Shown here one piece after another: positions 33,128 to 43,764 of a stretch of DNA of 64,000 bases. The notes under the pieces are model-generated. The model was not told the origin of the DNA and ran no database searches. It saw nothing but the letters and a program-made list of their open reading frames with translations. Source of the DNA: Verrucomicrobiota bacterium (GTDB lineage: Bacteria; Verrucomicrobiota; Verrucomicrobiia; Opitutales; Opitutaceae); contig JACRQG010000048.1 of assembly GCA_016222805.1 (NCBI GenBank), positions 108,445-172,444 on the forward strand, read 5' to 3'. A program made the translations under genes and the position numbers. Positions within the stretch are counted from its first letter, which is position 1, and every line of letters starts with the position of its first letter.

Positions 33128-36100
33128 TTACAGATCGAGCTTGGTCGCGAACAGCCAGGCGATGCCGGTGGCCTGCTGCTGGTTCCGGACGATCCCCATC
33201 TCCGTGAAACGCGGACGCTCCGAGAACAGGTTGCGCCCCGTGCAGGTGAGCCGAATTTTCGGGCTCAGGCGATAGCTCGCCTCCATGTTCCAGAAGCGAT
33301 ACGCCTCCTGCCTCGGCATCCGCTGTGCCGCGGCCGCAGTGGCGGGCAGATTTTGGGTGACCCGCGCCGATTGGTAATTGGCGGAGAGTTGGACGAAAAA
33401 GGTGCCGCGCGGGCTGCGATAGCTGACGCCGCCGTTGACGAGCTTGGGCACGACATTGGCCAGTTGGGTGATCTTGGCCCCGGGGGTGCCGAAGTCTCCC
33501 TCCATTTCGCTGATGCGCGTGTGGTTGGCCCAGACCGACACCCCGTGCAACGCCCGCGGCACGAAGGCCCACTCGCGCAGGCCCTGCCGGAAGCTGAGTT
33601 CATAGCCGCTCCACGTGGCGCTGCCCAGGTTGGTCTTGGTCGCCACCTGCCAGTCGGCGTATTCGGAGCCCAGGTTGAGCTCCGCCAGCAACGTCGGCGT
33701 CATGGGCACGGTCGTCGAGGAGATGTACTGGCGCACGTTGCGGTTGAACCACCCGGCGCTCCATTGGCCGGCGGAGCGGGTGTAGTACTCGAGGCTGAAG
33801 TCCACGTTCTGGGAGCGTTGCGGCAGCAGCCCCGCCCGATTGGTCGAAATCGTCTGCGTCGTGTGGTTCTCGGACACGTTGTTGGGCAGCACATCGGAGA
33901 GATTGGGCCGGCCGATGGCCTCGGTGTAACTGGCGCGAGCCTGCAACCCCGGCAGCCACTCGTATCGTAAGTGGAGGTACGGAAATGGATCTGGCGTGTA
34001 GCCCGCCCGGCTGGCGAACGTGCGGTGGGAGGCCAGAATGCCCGCCAGCGAATTGGCGTCCACGCCCGCCGGTAGCACCGAGGCCGCCCCCGTGATGGGC
34101 AGCACCCGGTAGCCTTCCGCCCGGATATCCGTCTTTTCCACGCGAACGCCCGCCAGCACGTTAAGCCGGTGGAACGTGCCGTTCGCCATCGCGTAGGCGG
34201 CGCGCACCTGCTCGTTCACCTTTTGCCGGCCGGCAATTTTCTGCTGGGCGGTGTACGCCGTGTTCTCCTGCAGCACCTGTGGATTGGCCTGCCAGTACTT
34301 GAAGAGTTCGTGGGAGCTGAAATAGGTCGGTTCGCGCAGCGTCCAGCCCGGGATGTTCTGGGTCACCGGCACGGGCTCCGCGAAGCGCCCGAGTTGTGCA
34401 CCGGCCGCCGTAATGTCATCCGCCGTCGCGATGCCATCCTGCCCCATCCAATACCAGCGCTTCTGCTCCTGCCGCTTGCTGCGAATCTGCTCATTGTAGG
34501 CGACCCCCGCCTTGAGATAGAACGGAAAACGCGCTGCCGGGAAATCGCGCTGCACGTCGAGCCGGTTCGAGTACTTGGCGTCCCACGAATCGCGGTGGTT
34601 GTTCGAGACGAGCCCGTTGTGGTTTGCCCGGTGCTGCCCCGCCGTCGACGCCAGGTTGCCCTGGCTGGGCGCGTAATTGTTCAGGTTGTAGAAATCGGCG
34701 CCGCTGTTTTGCACGATCGCCGTCGGCGTGTCGTCGTCCACCGGCGCGCTCATGGTCCAGCCCAGGCCGGTCAGCGTCGTGCTGAGGCCCGTGAAGGTGT
34801 TCGGGTTCGTGTAATGGTTCGTCGACTTCGAAAAACCGCCGATCAGTTCCACCCGCCAGTCGCCGGCCCGGTACTTCAGGCCGGGATTGATTTGCCACGA
34901 CTTCGTGGCCTTGTCGAAGACGCTGATCCCTTGCGCGGCCGTGCCGGCGGTGGTGGTGTAGTCGGTGACCGTGGCCCCGGCGGCCAGCGTGCCTGGCGTG
35001 AGGGTGAAACCGTGGTTGCGGTTCGTGCTCAGGTAATCCGAAAACGTCGACTTGAGAAAAAGCACGACCGACTCCGTGAGCCGGTAATCCGTGTTGAGTG
35101 ACACATCGCTGCGCACGCGCAACTGTCGATTGGGGGCGAACGACATCGCGCCGCGCCGGATCTCCACATTGTCTGCCGTGTAGAGCGTCGACGGCGCCGG
35201 CAGAGTGGTGCCCGGCAGGGCCGTGACGTTGAGGTTGTGCGTCACGCTGGAGGCGAGCTGATTGGTGTAGTCGTGACCCGCCGACACGACGATGCCGAGC
35301 CGGTTGTTCAAAAACGAATTGGAGTATTCGACCCGCCCGACCGGGTAGATCCGCCGTTCGGCCGACTCGCCGTGGCCGGGCCCGGGCGACTTCGAGAACC
35401 CGAAATCGTTCGAGTCCATGTTCACGCCCACCTGGGCGAAAACCCGCCGCCCCTTCTGGGTGAACGCACTCCGCGTGTTGAAGTTCACGGCGCCGCCGAT
35501 GGCGTTGGCCGACATGGAGGGAATCGGGGCCTTGAACACCTCGACGTTTTCGATGCTTGCGATCGACAACTGATCGATCTGCACCGCGCGGTTCGCCCCG
35601 CTCGACGCCGCCGAGGCGATCTCGTTGCCGTCCATCGTCACCATCGTGAGGTTGGGATCGAAGCCCCGTACGCGGATCGTCTGCGGCTCGTTCTGGGAGT
35701 ATTCCATCTGGATTCCCTCCACGCTCTTCAGGAACTCGCCGGGGTTGCCCGTTGTTTGATCGATGAAGGCATCGATGGACGTGACGCTCCGGTACGTCTC
35801 CGCCCGCCGCTGCTGGTTTACGGCGTAGGCCGTGCCCTCTACGGTCGATGTCACGACAAACTTATCCAGTCGGTAGATGTCGGAGCCCAGCGCAAAGTCC
35901 GCGGTCAGCGTCTGGCCCTCGCTGAGCGTGACGGTCTTGGTCTGCGGATCCAGGCCCGTGTACGTGGCAACTACCGTATGGGTGCCGGCGGGCAATCCGG
36001 CGAGGCGGAAGCTGCCGTCCACGGCGGTGAGCGCCGTGAACTGCGTGCCCTGCACCGCGACCGAGGCGCGTTCGAGGAAACGCTGGGTGCTCCGGTTGAT

Positions 36101-36259
36101 CACTGTGCCGCGAATTTCGGCGGCGGAACCGGTGGCGACGCCGCCCAGACAGACCGCGCCAGCAAGGCATACGAGAGTGCGTAGGCAGGCGCCGCGCCCG
36201 CGGGACTCGGCGGCCGGGTGGTGGGGACGAGGGGCAGCGAACGAGGAGGCGGGTTTCAT
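33128..36259 (-). CDS. TonB-dependent receptor (SusC-like), pentose/pectin locus
   Basis: A 1043-residue outer-membrane receptor. The signal segment (LRTLVCLAGAVCLGGVATGS) is followed by a carboxypeptidase-regulatory-like domain (RGTVINRSTQRFLERASVAV ... DGSFRLAGLPAGTHTVVATY). The plug follows (GEFLKSVEGIQMEYSQNEPQ, IRVRGFDPNLTMVTMDGNEI), then a barrel ending WLFATKLDL. Its front domain closely matches that of the receptor at 37472-40447 (STQ-LERA-V-V-GT, DGSFRL-G-PAG), so the two are paralogues. It lies 177 bases downstream of an AraC-type regulator gene on the same strand. It probably imports an oligosaccharide handled by the adjacent 37-55 kb operon. Confidence 0.93.
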   Translation of the reverse strand: MKPASSFAAPRPHHPAAESRGRGACLRTLVCLAGAVCLGGVATGSAAEIRGTVINRSTQRFLERASVAVQGTQFTALTAVDGSFRLAGLPAGTHTVVATYTGLDPQTKTVTLSEGQTLTADFALGSDIYRLDKFVVTSTVEGTAYAVNQQRRAETYRSVTSIDAFIDQTTGNPGEFLKSVEGIQMEYSQNEPQTIRVRGFDPNLTMVTMDGNEIASAASSGANRAVQIDQLSIASIENVEVFKAPIPSMSANAIGGAVNFNTRSAFTQKGRRVFAQVGVNMDSNDFGFSKSPGPGHGESAERRIYPVGRVEYSNSFLNNRLGIVVSAGHDYTNQLASSVTHNLNVTALPGTTLPAPSTLYTADNVEIRRGAMSFAPNRQLRVRSDVSLNTDYRLTESVVLFLKSTFSDYLSTNRNHGFTLTPGTLAAGATVTDYTTTAGTAAQGISVFDKATKSWQINPGLKYRAGDWRVELIGGFSKSTNHYTNPNTFTGLSTTLTGLGWTMSAPVDDDTPTAIVQNSGADFYNLNNYAPSQGNLASTAGQHRANHNGLVSNNHRDSWDAKYSNRLDVQRDFPAARFPFYLKAGVAYNEQIRSKRQEQKRWYWMGQDGIATADDITAAGAQLGRFAEPVPVTQNIPGWTLREPTYFSSHELFKYWQANPQVLQENTAYTAQQKIAGRQKVNEQVRAAYAMANGTFHRLNVLAGVRVEKTDIRAEGYRVLPITGAASVLPAGVDANSLAGILASHRTFASRAGYTPDPFPYLHLRYEWLPGLQARASYTEAIGRPNLSDVLPNNVSENHTTQTISTNRAGLLPQRSQNVDFSLEYYTRSAGQWSAGWFNRNVRQYISSTTVPMTPTLLAELNLGSEYADWQVATKTNLGSATWSGYELSFRQGLREWAFVPRALHGVSVWANHTRISEMEGDFGTPGAKITQLANVVPKLVNGGVSYRSPRGTFFVQLSANYQSARVTQNLPATAAAAQRMPRQEAYRFWNMEASYRLSPKIRLTCTGRNLFSERPRFTEMGIVRNQQQATGIAWLFATKLDL

Positions 36260-36436
36260 GGAGTGGTCGGGTTTGAGTCTGAGCCGTGCGACGCCGCGGA
36301 GCCCGGCCGGCGTCTGAGTGGCGGGGATGCCGCCTACGATACGAGAAGCGCCCGGGCATTTCTACCCGTCTGCCGTGATTTTCTTCCCGGATAATAGTGT
36401 CCCCGCACCCGGTGCGGCGGGAACGACGCCGCGGCG

Positions 36437-37336
36437 TTACTGCCCCGGAGCGGGGGCGGGAGCGTCCAACAGATGGGTGCGCCGGTATTCCCGCGGCGAG
36501 CAGCCGCAGGCGCGCCGAAAGGCATCATTGAAACGGCTGATCGAGAGGAACCCCGATTGAAATGCGATCTCCGTGACCGACTCGTCCGTCGTGGCCAGCA
36601 GACGTTGGGCGTGGGACACGCGATGCTGCGTGAGATAGGCGATCAGCGTCGTGCCAAAGGTCTTTTGGAAGAGGTTCATCGCGTAGTTCGGGTGCAGTTT
36701 AACGAAACTGCCAATCTGCTGCACCGTCAGCTTCTGTGTGTAATTCTGGGCGATGAAGCACGCCATCTGCTCCACCTTGTTCAACCCCGTGTCGGTGATG
36801 GTCAAGAGGCGAGCCCTCGCGGCGCGGGCCTTTGGGGGCGCAGGAAACTCGAGCGCCAGGCGGATCAAACGCGCCTGCATCTCCAACAGGACCGGCCGCT
36901 CCAACTCCGACGACTTTTTCGCCAAGTCGTCTTCCCAGTGCTCGAAGAAGTGGGCGTCTGAGTCCGCGCGGTCGGTCGTCAGTTCGCTGACGAGGCGGCC
37001 CTGCATCAGCGGCTGGACCAACTTCTCCGGCAGGCGCCACTGCAAGAAGCATTGGAGAGGGATCGTCGCAACGTAGTAGGCGGTCTCAGTCGCAAAATCG
37101 ACAATCTGGTGCGGAATCGCCGCCCAGAAAACACTCAGTTTGCCCGCTTGAACTACGGTCTTCGTGCCCCCGAGCAGATAAGTCACCGAGCCGGACTCGA
37201 GAAAGTTGAGTTCGACCTCGTTGTGATGATCGGGTCGCCGCATCGGCGATGGACGCCAGTGCACGCACGTCAGCCCATACGGGGCAAAGTCCGGACGGGA
37301 TGGGTCGAACGAAAGCGCGCGGGCGGCTCGATTCAT
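36437..37336 (-). CDS. AraC-family transcriptional regulator
   Basis: A 299-residue regulator. Residues about 25-120 look like a cupin-type sugar-binding arm (HHNEVELNFLESGSVTYLLG, GKLSVFWAAIPHQIVDF). Residues about 195-290 carry two helix-turn-helix motifs of the AraC type (LTVQQIGSFVKLHPNYAMNL; VTEIAFQSGFLSISRFNDAF) and the end motif GCSPREYRR. It is divergent from the long operon starting with the TonB receptor at 37472 and upstream of the paralogous receptor at 33128-36259, so it probably controls both. A direct repeat ACCGCTAG occurs twice in its divergent promoter region. The inducer is likely the sugar catabolised by the operon. Confidence 0.95.
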   Translation of the reverse strand: MNRAARALSFDPSRPDFAPYGLTCVHWRPSPMRRPDHHNEVELNFLESGSVTYLLGGTKTVVQAGKLSVFWAAIPHQIVDFATETAYYVATIPLQCFLQWRLPEKLVQPLMQGRLVSELTTDRADSDAHFFEHWEDDLAKKSSELERPVLLEMQARLIRLALEFPAPPKARAARARLLTITDTGLNKVEQMACFIAQNYTQKLTVQQIGSFVKLHPNYAMNLFQKTFGTTLIAYLTQHRVSHAQRLLATTDESVTEIAFQSGFLSISRFNDAFRRACGCSPREYRRTHLLDAPAPAPGQ

Positions 37337-37354
37337 GGGAGCGTTGCTTAGGAT

Positions 37355-37397
37355 ACCGCTAGAAAAAGCCAGGAAGACGGAAGACCGCTAGCAAAAA
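37355..37397. promoter_or_regulatory. Direct repeat ACCGCTAG(A/C)AAAA, candidate AraC-type operator
   Basis: ACCGCTAG at 37355-37362 and again at 37384-37391, each followed by an A-run, lie 29 bp apart between the divergent starts 37336 and 37472. AraC-family proteins commonly bind direct repeats next to the promoter they activate. The repeat is on the operon side of the regulator start and about 80-115 bp before the receptor start. Confidence 0.55.
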
Positions 37398-37471
37398 TAT
37401 ATGTTACGGTCTCTCCCGCAGTCGCCCCTTCGTTGCCGTCCTCTTCCGTCTGCAAAAACCCACGAACCCAT

Positions 37472-40447
37472 ATGCTTATCCCAATCCTCTGTAACTCTCG
37501 CGCTCGCGCGAACGCCCCCGCGCTCCTTCGATCCTACGCCATCGCCACCCTCGCCGTGTTTCTTTCGCTCTTGCCCGTTTCCGGGCTGGGAGAGACCTCC
37601 GGAACCGGAGCCATCACTGGCTCGGTGACAAACGGATCCACGCAAAAGGTTTTGGAACGAGCCACCGTGTCCGTCGTGGGCACGAACTTGGCGGCGCTCA
37701 CTGCCGCCGACGGCAGCTTTCGACTCGTCGGCGTGCCGGCCGGGGTGCAGACGGTGCAAATTGGTTACGCCGGCCTCGAAGACAAAACGGTCACGGTTTC
37801 AGTCGCGCCGGGGGTGACGGCCACCGTCGAAATCGCGCTGAAAAGCGAGGTGCTGCAACTCACCGAATTCCGCGTCGCCGGCGAACGCGAAGGCAACGCC
37901 TACGCGATCCAGCAGCAGAAAAACGCCGAGTCGCAGCGAACCGTGGTTTCGGCCGATGCTTTTGGCGTCATCTCCGACGCGAATCCCGGTGAGTTCCTAA
38001 AGCTGATGCCCGGTATTCAAATGGACTATACCGGCATAGAGCCCCGTGGCCTCATGGTGCGCGGCATGGAGCCGAACCTGAATCTCGTGATGATCAACGG
38101 CAATCAGGCGGCGGCCGCGAACAGCTCGTCCACCGGCCGAACCTTCGAGTTCGACCAGATCACGATCGACAACATCGAGAGCATCGAGGTCTTCAAGGCG
38201 CCGGTGCCCTGGATGCCGGCGAACTCCATCGGTGGAACGGTCAACATGGTCACGCGTAGCGCCTTTCTCCAGAAGGGTCGCCGGCTGAACGCCACCCTCA
38301 ACCTCACGGGCAACACCGACTGGATGACGCTCGCCAAGACCTCTGGTCCCGACGATCACGCGACGCGCAAGCTGAGCCCGGGCGGTTCGATCAGCTACTC
38401 GGATAATTTCCTGAACGGGCGTCTTGGGGTCGCCGCCAGTTTCAGCAAACTCTACGTCAATGGCTTTGGAGGCACGGCCTACAACACCTACACCACGAAT
38501 GCCAGCGGCACCTTTGTGAGCCAGTATCAGCGCGAGGACCACCAGAACTTCACGATTCGCCAAGGCGGCTCGCTCAACCTCGACTACAAGGTCAGCGAGG
38601 CCACCACCGTCTTCCTGCGGACGACGTACACGGATCATTACTACATGTTCCGCAACCGATTCCTCCGGTTCAACACCGGCACCATCGTCGGCGTCGCCAC
38701 GCCCGCCCGGGTCGAGACGATCAATGGCAACGCCGAGCAGAACATGAGTTTTGGCGACAAGAACAACGGTTCCACGACGCTCAACGCCGGCGCAAAGCAC
38801 CGCTGGGCGGGTTGGACGGTCGACTACGACGCGGCGTATTCGCGCGCGTTCAACCATTATGACTACCTGCCGAGGAATTTCAGCGCCGTCACCCTTCGCA
38901 CCTCCGGGGTCGGTTATATCCTTGAGAAGGATCCGGCGCGCGCCGCCGCCGGCCGTTTGACGCAGACGGCCGGTGCTGACGCGTACACACTTGGCAACGG
39001 CGCCTACGCGCCGCTCGCCAACTCGATCAACGTCGGGGATCGCTCTTCGGTGGACAAGGTCACGAGCGGCAAGGGGCGCGTCCGCCGTGAATTCAACGGT
39101 GAGCGGCCATTTTCGCTCGAGTCCGGCCTTTCCTGGCAGAAGCAGGAGCGCGTCCGCCAGAATCCGAGCAAGCGGTGGAGTTACGCCGGACCCGACGGTA
39201 TCGTTGGCACCGCCGACGACACGACGGCGGCCAACATGCAGCGTTTCGCCGAGCTCGAATACACGCCGCGCCTCTACTTCGGAGAACGCGGTCCCAACCA
39301 ATGGGTCAGCCCCTTCCAACTCGCGAAGTTCTATGCCCAAAGCCCCAACGCCTTCGTGGAGGACGTCGCCAACAGCTACGATGTCGCCTTCCGCAACAAC
39401 CAGCGCATCGAGGAAATCATCTGGGGCTATTACGTCACGGGTAGCCTGAAGCTTGGTTCGCTCGACGTGCTGGCCGGCCTACGCGTGGAGGAAACCTATG
39501 TCGACGGCGAGGGCGCGAAGCAAAACAACGCCGCGGCCGTGGGCCTCGTGGTCAACTCACTCGCCTACCACCAGGCGCGGCTCAGCCGCACTAGCGCGAG
39601 CACTCACTACACACCTGATCCGTTCAAATACCTTCACCTCACCTGGCGCGCCAACAAGCAACTCCAGGCCCGCGCCAGCTACTCCGAGTCAATCGGGCGG
39701 CCGAATTACGGTAGCATCATCCCCGGGATCTCCGGCATCACCGCGACGACCGTCACCGTCGCCAACACCGCGCTCCGCCCGCAGCGCTCGGAGAACCTCG
39801 ACGTCAGTCTCGAGTGGTATCCCGGCCGCACGAGTTCGTTCACCGCCGCGTGGTTCAGCAAAGACATTAAGGACTACATTGTGAACAACACCGCCCGGAT
39901 CACGGCGCCGATCCCTGAGCTCAACATCGGCCAGGATCTCGTCGGCCTCGATTTGATCTCGTCGTTCAACTTGGGTCGCGCCAAAGTTACCGGCTTAGAA
40001 CTCGGGGGTCGCTACCAGCTCGCGTTCTTGCCGCGGGCGCTGCGCGGTTTCGAAGTGTTCGGCAATTTCACGAAGCTCACCAAGACCGAGGGCAACTTCA
40101 ACGCGGGTGCTGCCGGCACCGTCTACAAAGAACTGACGAACCTGGCGCCGAAGCTTTGGAACCTCGGCTTTACCTATACCACGCCGAACCAGAAGCTTTA
40201 CCTCAAGCTGCTCGCCAACTTCGTCGACGACGCACCCATCAACATCGTCACCCGCGAATACAAAGATTCCCGCACCGTCTACGACGCGGAGGTCCGCTAC
40301 ACGTTGTCGCCCCGTTACACGCTCTCACTCGCCGGGCGCAACGTCACGGAAGCCGAAGAGGGCCAGCACTTCTTCGACGGCCGCTCCACGCGCACCGGTA
40401 CTGGCGGCGGCACAGCGCTCACCCTCACCCTCGCGGCCCGTTTCTGA
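37472..40447 (+). CDS. TonB-dependent receptor (SusC-like), first gene of the pentose/pectin operon
   Basis: A 991-residue outer-membrane receptor. ATG 37472 is proposed; a TTG at 37433 is an alternative. The signal peptide ([20 protein letters not shown]) precedes a carboxypeptidase-regulatory-like domain ([20 protein letters not shown] ... [20 protein letters not shown]). The plug follows ([40 protein letters not shown]), then a barrel ending in [10 protein letters not shown]. It is the first gene of the run ending at 54803 and diverges from the AraC regulator. Substrate is inferred from neighbours to be a pectin-derived oligosaccharide. Confidence 0.93.
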   Translation: MLIPILCNSRARANAPALLRSYAIATLAVFLSLLPVSGLGETSGTGAITGSVTNGSTQKVLERATVSVVGTNLAALTAADGSFRLVGVPAGVQTVQIGYAGLEDKTVTVSVAPGVTATVEIALKSEVLQLTEFRVAGEREGNAYAIQQQKNAESQRTVVSADAFGVISDANPGEFLKLMPGIQMDYTGIEPRGLMVRGMEPNLNLVMINGNQAAAANSSSTGRTFEFDQITIDNIESIEVFKAPVPWMPANSIGGTVNMVTRSAFLQKGRRLNATLNLTGNTDWMTLAKTSGPDDHATRKLSPGGSISYSDNFLNGRLGVAASFSKLYVNGFGGTAYNTYTTNASGTFVSQYQREDHQNFTIRQGGSLNLDYKVSEATTVFLRTTYTDHYYMFRNRFLRFNTGTIVGVATPARVETINGNAEQNMSFGDKNNGSTTLNAGAKHRWAGWTVDYDAAYSRAFNHYDYLPRNFSAVTLRTSGVGYILEKDPARAAAGRLTQTAGADAYTLGNGAYAPLANSINVGDRSSVDKVTSGKGRVRREFNGERPFSLESGLSWQKQERVRQNPSKRWSYAGPDGIVGTADDTTAANMQRFAELEYTPRLYFGERGPNQWVSPFQLAKFYAQSPNAFVEDVANSYDVAFRNNQRIEEIIWGYYVTGSLKLGSLDVLAGLRVEETYVDGEGAKQNNAAAVGLVVNSLAYHQARLSRTSASTHYTPDPFKYLHLTWRANKQLQARASYSESIGRPNYGSIIPGISGITATTVTVANTALRPQRSENLDVSLEWYPGRTSSFTAAWFSKDIKDYIVNNTARITAPIPELNIGQDLVGLDLISSFNLGRAKVTGLELGGRYQLAFLPRALRGFEVFGNFTKLTKTEGNFNAGAAGTVYKELTNLAPKLWNLGFTYTTPNQKLYLKLLANFVDDAPINIVTREYKDSRTVYDAEVRYTLSPRYTLSLAGRNVTEAEEGQHFFDGRSTRTGTGGGTALTLTLAARF

Positions 40448-40550
40448 CCTTGATCCCTCGGTGTCAAACTCCACGCCGAACTCGCCTCTTTCGCGTGCGG
40501 CAGTGATTACCGTTCCAACTCTGCCCGTCCCGAGCCCTCCCCAAACTCCG

Positions 40551-41513
40551 ATGAAATACCTCCGTCTTCTCCGCCCGTTCGCCTGCGCCTGCTTGGCCGC
40601 CCTCTCGCTCTCGTCGGTCGGCTCCGCCGCCGAGTCCAAATCGGCTGCGGCCGGCCGCAAGGTCGCCGTCGTTATCTCCACGTTGAACAACCCCTGGTTC
40701 GTCGTCCTCGCTGAGACCGCCCGCGACCGCGCCAAGGAGCTGGGCTATGAGGCCACGATCTTCGATTCCCAAAACGACCCCGCCAAGGAGTCGCAGCACT
40801 TCGACAACCTGATCTCTGCCGGCTATCGGGCCGTACTCTTCAACTGCACCGATGCCAAGGGCTCCATTGCCAACGTTCGCCGCGCGAAGGCCGCGGGCAT
40901 TCCGGTCTTCTGCATGGACCGCGAGATCGAGGCCAACGACGCCGCAACCTCGCAGATCCTCTCCGACAACTATTCGGGTTGCGTCGCCCTCGGCCAATAT
41001 TTCGTCGAGCAGGTCGGCGAGACCGGCAAGTACATCGAGCTGCTCGGCATCGTCGCCGACACCAACACCTGGAACCGCTCGAAGGGCTTTCATTCCGTCG
41101 TCGACCGCTTCCCCGGACTCAAGATGGTTGCGCAGCAGAGCGCCGAATTCGATCGCAGCAAGGCGCTCGAGGTCCTCGAGGCGCTGCTGCAGCGCAACCC
41201 CGACATCGACGCCGTATTCTGCGGCAATGACGCCATGGCGATGGGCGCCTATCAGGCCCTCCTCGCCGCCGGCAAGGCGGGCAAGGTGAAGGTCTTTGGC
41301 TTCGACGGCGCCGACGACGTAGTGAAGGCGGTGGCGGAGGGAAAAATCACCGCGACGGTGATGCAGTTCCCGAAGACGATGGCCCGCTCCGCCGCCGAGA
41401 ACGCCGACAAGTACATCAAGGGTGAACGCAAGTTTCCGCAGCGCACACCCGTTGCGGTCGAACTTGTGACCAAGGCCAACGTAAAGAAATTCGGCGACTA
41501 TGGGCGGAAGTGA
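40551..41513 (+). CDS. Ribose-type ABC sugar transporter, substrate-binding protein
   Basis: A 320-residue periplasmic-binding protein of the RbsB/XylF family (Peripla_BP_4). ATG 40551 opens the signal peptide ([20 protein letters not shown]). Two-lobe motifs are visible: [56 protein letters not shown] and [20 protein letters not shown], then [17 protein letters not shown]. Such proteins bind pentoses or hexoses as monosaccharides. It heads the inner-membrane import module with DUF2291, RbsA-like and RbsC-like genes; its stop overlaps the next start. D-apiose-binding members of this family are known in other bacteria, matching the gene context here, but specificity is not readable from sequence. 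Confidence 0.93.
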   Translation: MKYLRLLRPFACACLAALSLSSVGSAAESKSAAAGRKVAVVISTLNNPWFVVLAETARDRAKELGYEATIFDSQNDPAKESQHFDNLISAGYRAVLFNCTDAKGSIANVRRAKAAGIPVFCMDREIEANDAATSQILSDNYSGCVALGQYFVEQVGETGKYIELLGIVADTNTWNRSKGFHSVVDRFPGLKMVAQQSAEFDRSKALEVLEALLQRNPDIDAVFCGNDAMAMGAYQALLAAGKAGKVKVFGFDGADDVVKAVAEGKITATVMQFPKTMARSAAENADKYIKGERKFPQRTPVAVELVTKANVKKFGDYGRK

Positions 41514-42219
41514 TAGCGTTGCGCCCGGTGCGCCGCCTCCGCGCAAGGAGGCGGCCGGCCGCGTCCGCCCAAGGTGGGCCGTCCCGGCCCTGGCGGCGGC
41601 GGCCGCTGGCGCGTTCCTGTACTTCCTTCCGCTCTTCCGCGTCGTCTCCCTCAAGCCGCCCGGAGCCGCCGCGAACTCGACCGACCCCGCCGAGCCCGCG
41701 GCTTTCGATCCCGTGGCCGCCGCCTCCAGGTTCTGGCAGGTTGATTTGCCGGCCGCCCATGCGCGCGCCGCCGATCTAGCGCAGGTCGCTCCGGCCATCC
41801 GGGCCAATGCGGAAAAAGCCCGGACCCAGTTTGCCCGGTCCGCCGGCCTGGGCACCGCCTACCTCTTTGTCCACGGCAGCGGCAAAGTCGTCGCTCGCGA
41901 GAAAAATGTGCTTCGGCTCGCACCCGCTGGCGCCGAGACTGAGATCGTCGTCATCCGTCTGGGCCCCGTCTTCGGCAACACCGTGCGCGACGGCACCGGC
42001 CTGCTCGACGTGAATAATTTTCCCGGCCTGCAGGAATTCAACGCGCTCTCCGCCGAGCTCAACGCGCTGGTGGAGAAAAATGTTCTCCCCGCGCTGCGCG
42101 ACCGGGCGATCGCCGGCGCCACGGTGCACTTCGTCGGCTGTGCCGAAGCGCCGGAAAACGCACCCGACGCCGGGGAGCCCTTGTTCACACTCGTTCCCGT
42201 CCAAGCCGAGATCCGCTGA
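41500..42219 (+). CDS. DUF2291 family periplasmic protein
   Basis: A 239-residue protein with one N-terminal membrane anchor ([20 protein letters not shown]). The body reads [39 protein letters not shown] and [20 protein letters not shown], as in DUF2291, a family found almost exclusively inside ribose-type ABC transporter operons. Its exact role is unknown; an accessory periplasmic component is assumed. ATG 41500 overlaps the end of the binding-protein gene by 14 bases, and its TGA shares a base with the next ATG (TGATG at 42217-42221), so it is translationally coupled to the transporter genes. Confidence 0.88.
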   Translation: MGGSDSVAPGAPPPRKEAAGRVRPRWAVPALAAAAAGAFLYFLPLFRVVSLKPPGAAANSTDPAEPAAFDPVAAASRFWQVDLPAAHARAADLAQVAPAIRANAEKARTQFARSAGLGTAYLFVHGSGKVVAREKNVLRLAPAGAETEIVVIRLGPVFGNTVRDGTGLLDVNNFPGLQEFNALSAELNALVEKNVLPALRDRAIAGATVHFVGCAEAPENAPDAGEPLFTLVPVQAEIR

Positions 42220-43763
42220 TGCCCGCCGACTCCGACATCGTCCTCGAGGCTGCCAGCATCACCAAGTCCTTTCCGGGCGTGCGCGCGCTCGACCAGGTCA
42301 CGCTGCGCGTGCGTCGCGGCCGACTGCTCGCCTTGCTCGGCGAAAACGGCGCCGGCAAATCCACGCTCATGAACATTCTCGCCGGCGTGTTTCCGCCCGA
42401 CGCCGGCACGCTGCGCCTCTACGGAAGTGAGGTGAGATTCCCCGGTCCGCGCGCCGCCCTCGCCGCCGGCATTGGCATCGTTTTCCAGGAGCTCAATCTC
42501 ATCCCCCATCTTTCCGTCGCGGAGAACATCTTCCTCGGCCGCGAGCCGCGCACGCGCTTCGGCCTGATCGATTATCCCCAGCTCAATTCCGCCGCCGCCG
42601 CAGTGCTCAAGCGCCTCGATCTCGCCGTCGAACCCACCACGCTCATCGCCGACCTGCGCGTCGGACAGCAGCAGCTCGTCGAGATTGCCCGCGCGGTGTC
42701 CGAGGAGGCCCGCGTGCTCATTCTCGACGAGCCCACGTCGTCGCTCTCTGCGCACGAGGTTGAGGTGCTTTTCGGGGTGATCGCCGAGCTGAAGAAACAC
42801 GGCGTCGCGCTCATCTACATCACGCACAAGTTCGAGGAACTCGCCCATATCTGCGACGACGTCATTGTCATGCGCGATGGCCGCGTCGTCGGCGAGTCCC
42901 TCTTTACTGATCTCTCCCGGGAGGCACTCGTGCGGCTAATGGCGGGCCGCGAGGCGAAGGAGTCTTTTCAGAAGTCGCCAGCGACCGCGGGGGCCGAATT
43001 GCTGCGCGCCGAGGGTGTCAGCTTGCCCGGTGCCGGGGCCGGCGTCGGACGTCCCTACCTGGTCGAAAACGTTTCCTTCACCCTGTGCCGTGGCGAGGTG
43101 CTGGGGGTCTTCGGGCTGGTCGGCGCGGGGCGCACTGAGTTGCTCGAGACTCTGTTTGGCCTCCATGCCGGTCGCGCGACCGGCCGCGTCACGCTCGAGG
43201 GCCGGCCCTTGGACCTCGCTTCTCCTGCTGCCGCCATCGCCGCCGGTCTCGCGCTCGCGCCCGAAGATCGCAAGCGAGACGGCCTCGTCCTGCCAATGAG
43301 CGTCGCGGCCAACGCCAGCCTCGCGAGCCTCGACCGCACCCTGCGCGGCGGCTTCGTCAGCCCCACCCGCGAAGCCGCCTACATCACGCCCTACGTGGAA
43401 CGTTTCCGGGTGAAAACTCCGTCGCTCGACCAGCTCATCGTCAATCTCTCCGGCGGCAACCAGCAGAAAGTCATCCTCGCCAAGTGGCTCGCGACCAACC
43501 CGAAGCTCCTGCTCCTCGACGAACCCACGCGCGGTATCGACGTGAACGCCAAGCGCGAGATCTACGCCTTCATCGACGAACTCGCGCGGCTCGGTCTTGG
43601 CTTGATCGTCGTCTCCTCCGAACTGCCCGAGATTCTCGCCCTTGCCGACCACATCCTCGTGATGTGCGAGGGTCGCCAGACCGCCGAGTTCGCCCGCGCC
43701 GACGCCACCGCGGAGAGAATCCTGGCCGCGGCCTTTCCCGCCGCGGCCACCACCGCCGCCTGA
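42219..43763 (+). CDS. Ribose-type ABC sugar transporter, ATP-binding protein
   Basis: A 514-residue duplicated ATPase of the RbsA/MglA family. In the first half, Walker A is GENGAGKST, the signature is the degenerate LRVGQQQLVEIARA and Walker B is VLILDEPTSSL. The second half has the usual degenerate Walker A (GLVGAGRTELLETLFG), signature LSGGNQQKVILAKWL and Walker B LLLLDEPTRGID. This asymmetry is normal for the family. It energises import of the monosaccharide bound by the protein at 40551-41513. The start overlaps the DUF2291 stop by one base, and the permease gene begins one base after its stop. Confidence 0.96.
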   Translation: MPADSDIVLEAASITKSFPGVRALDQVTLRVRRGRLLALLGENGAGKSTLMNILAGVFPPDAGTLRLYGSEVRFPGPRAALAAGIGIVFQELNLIPHLSVAENIFLGREPRTRFGLIDYPQLNSAAAAVLKRLDLAVEPTTLIADLRVGQQQLVEIARAVSEEARVLILDEPTSSLSAHEVEVLFGVIAELKKHGVALIYITHKFEELAHICDDVIVMRDGRVVGESLFTDLSREALVRLMAGREAKESFQKSPATAGAELLRAEGVSLPGAGAGVGRPYLVENVSFTLCRGEVLGVFGLVGAGRTELLETLFGLHAGRATGRVTLEGRPLDLASPAAAIAAGLALAPEDRKRDGLVLPMSVAANASLASLDRTLRGGFVSPTREAAYITPYVERFRVKTPSLDQLIVNLSGGNQQKVILAKWLATNPKLLLLDEPTRGIDVNAKREIYAFIDELARLGLGLIVVSSELPEILALADHILVMCEGRQTAEFARADATAERILAAAFPAAATTAA

Positions 43764-43764
43764 C

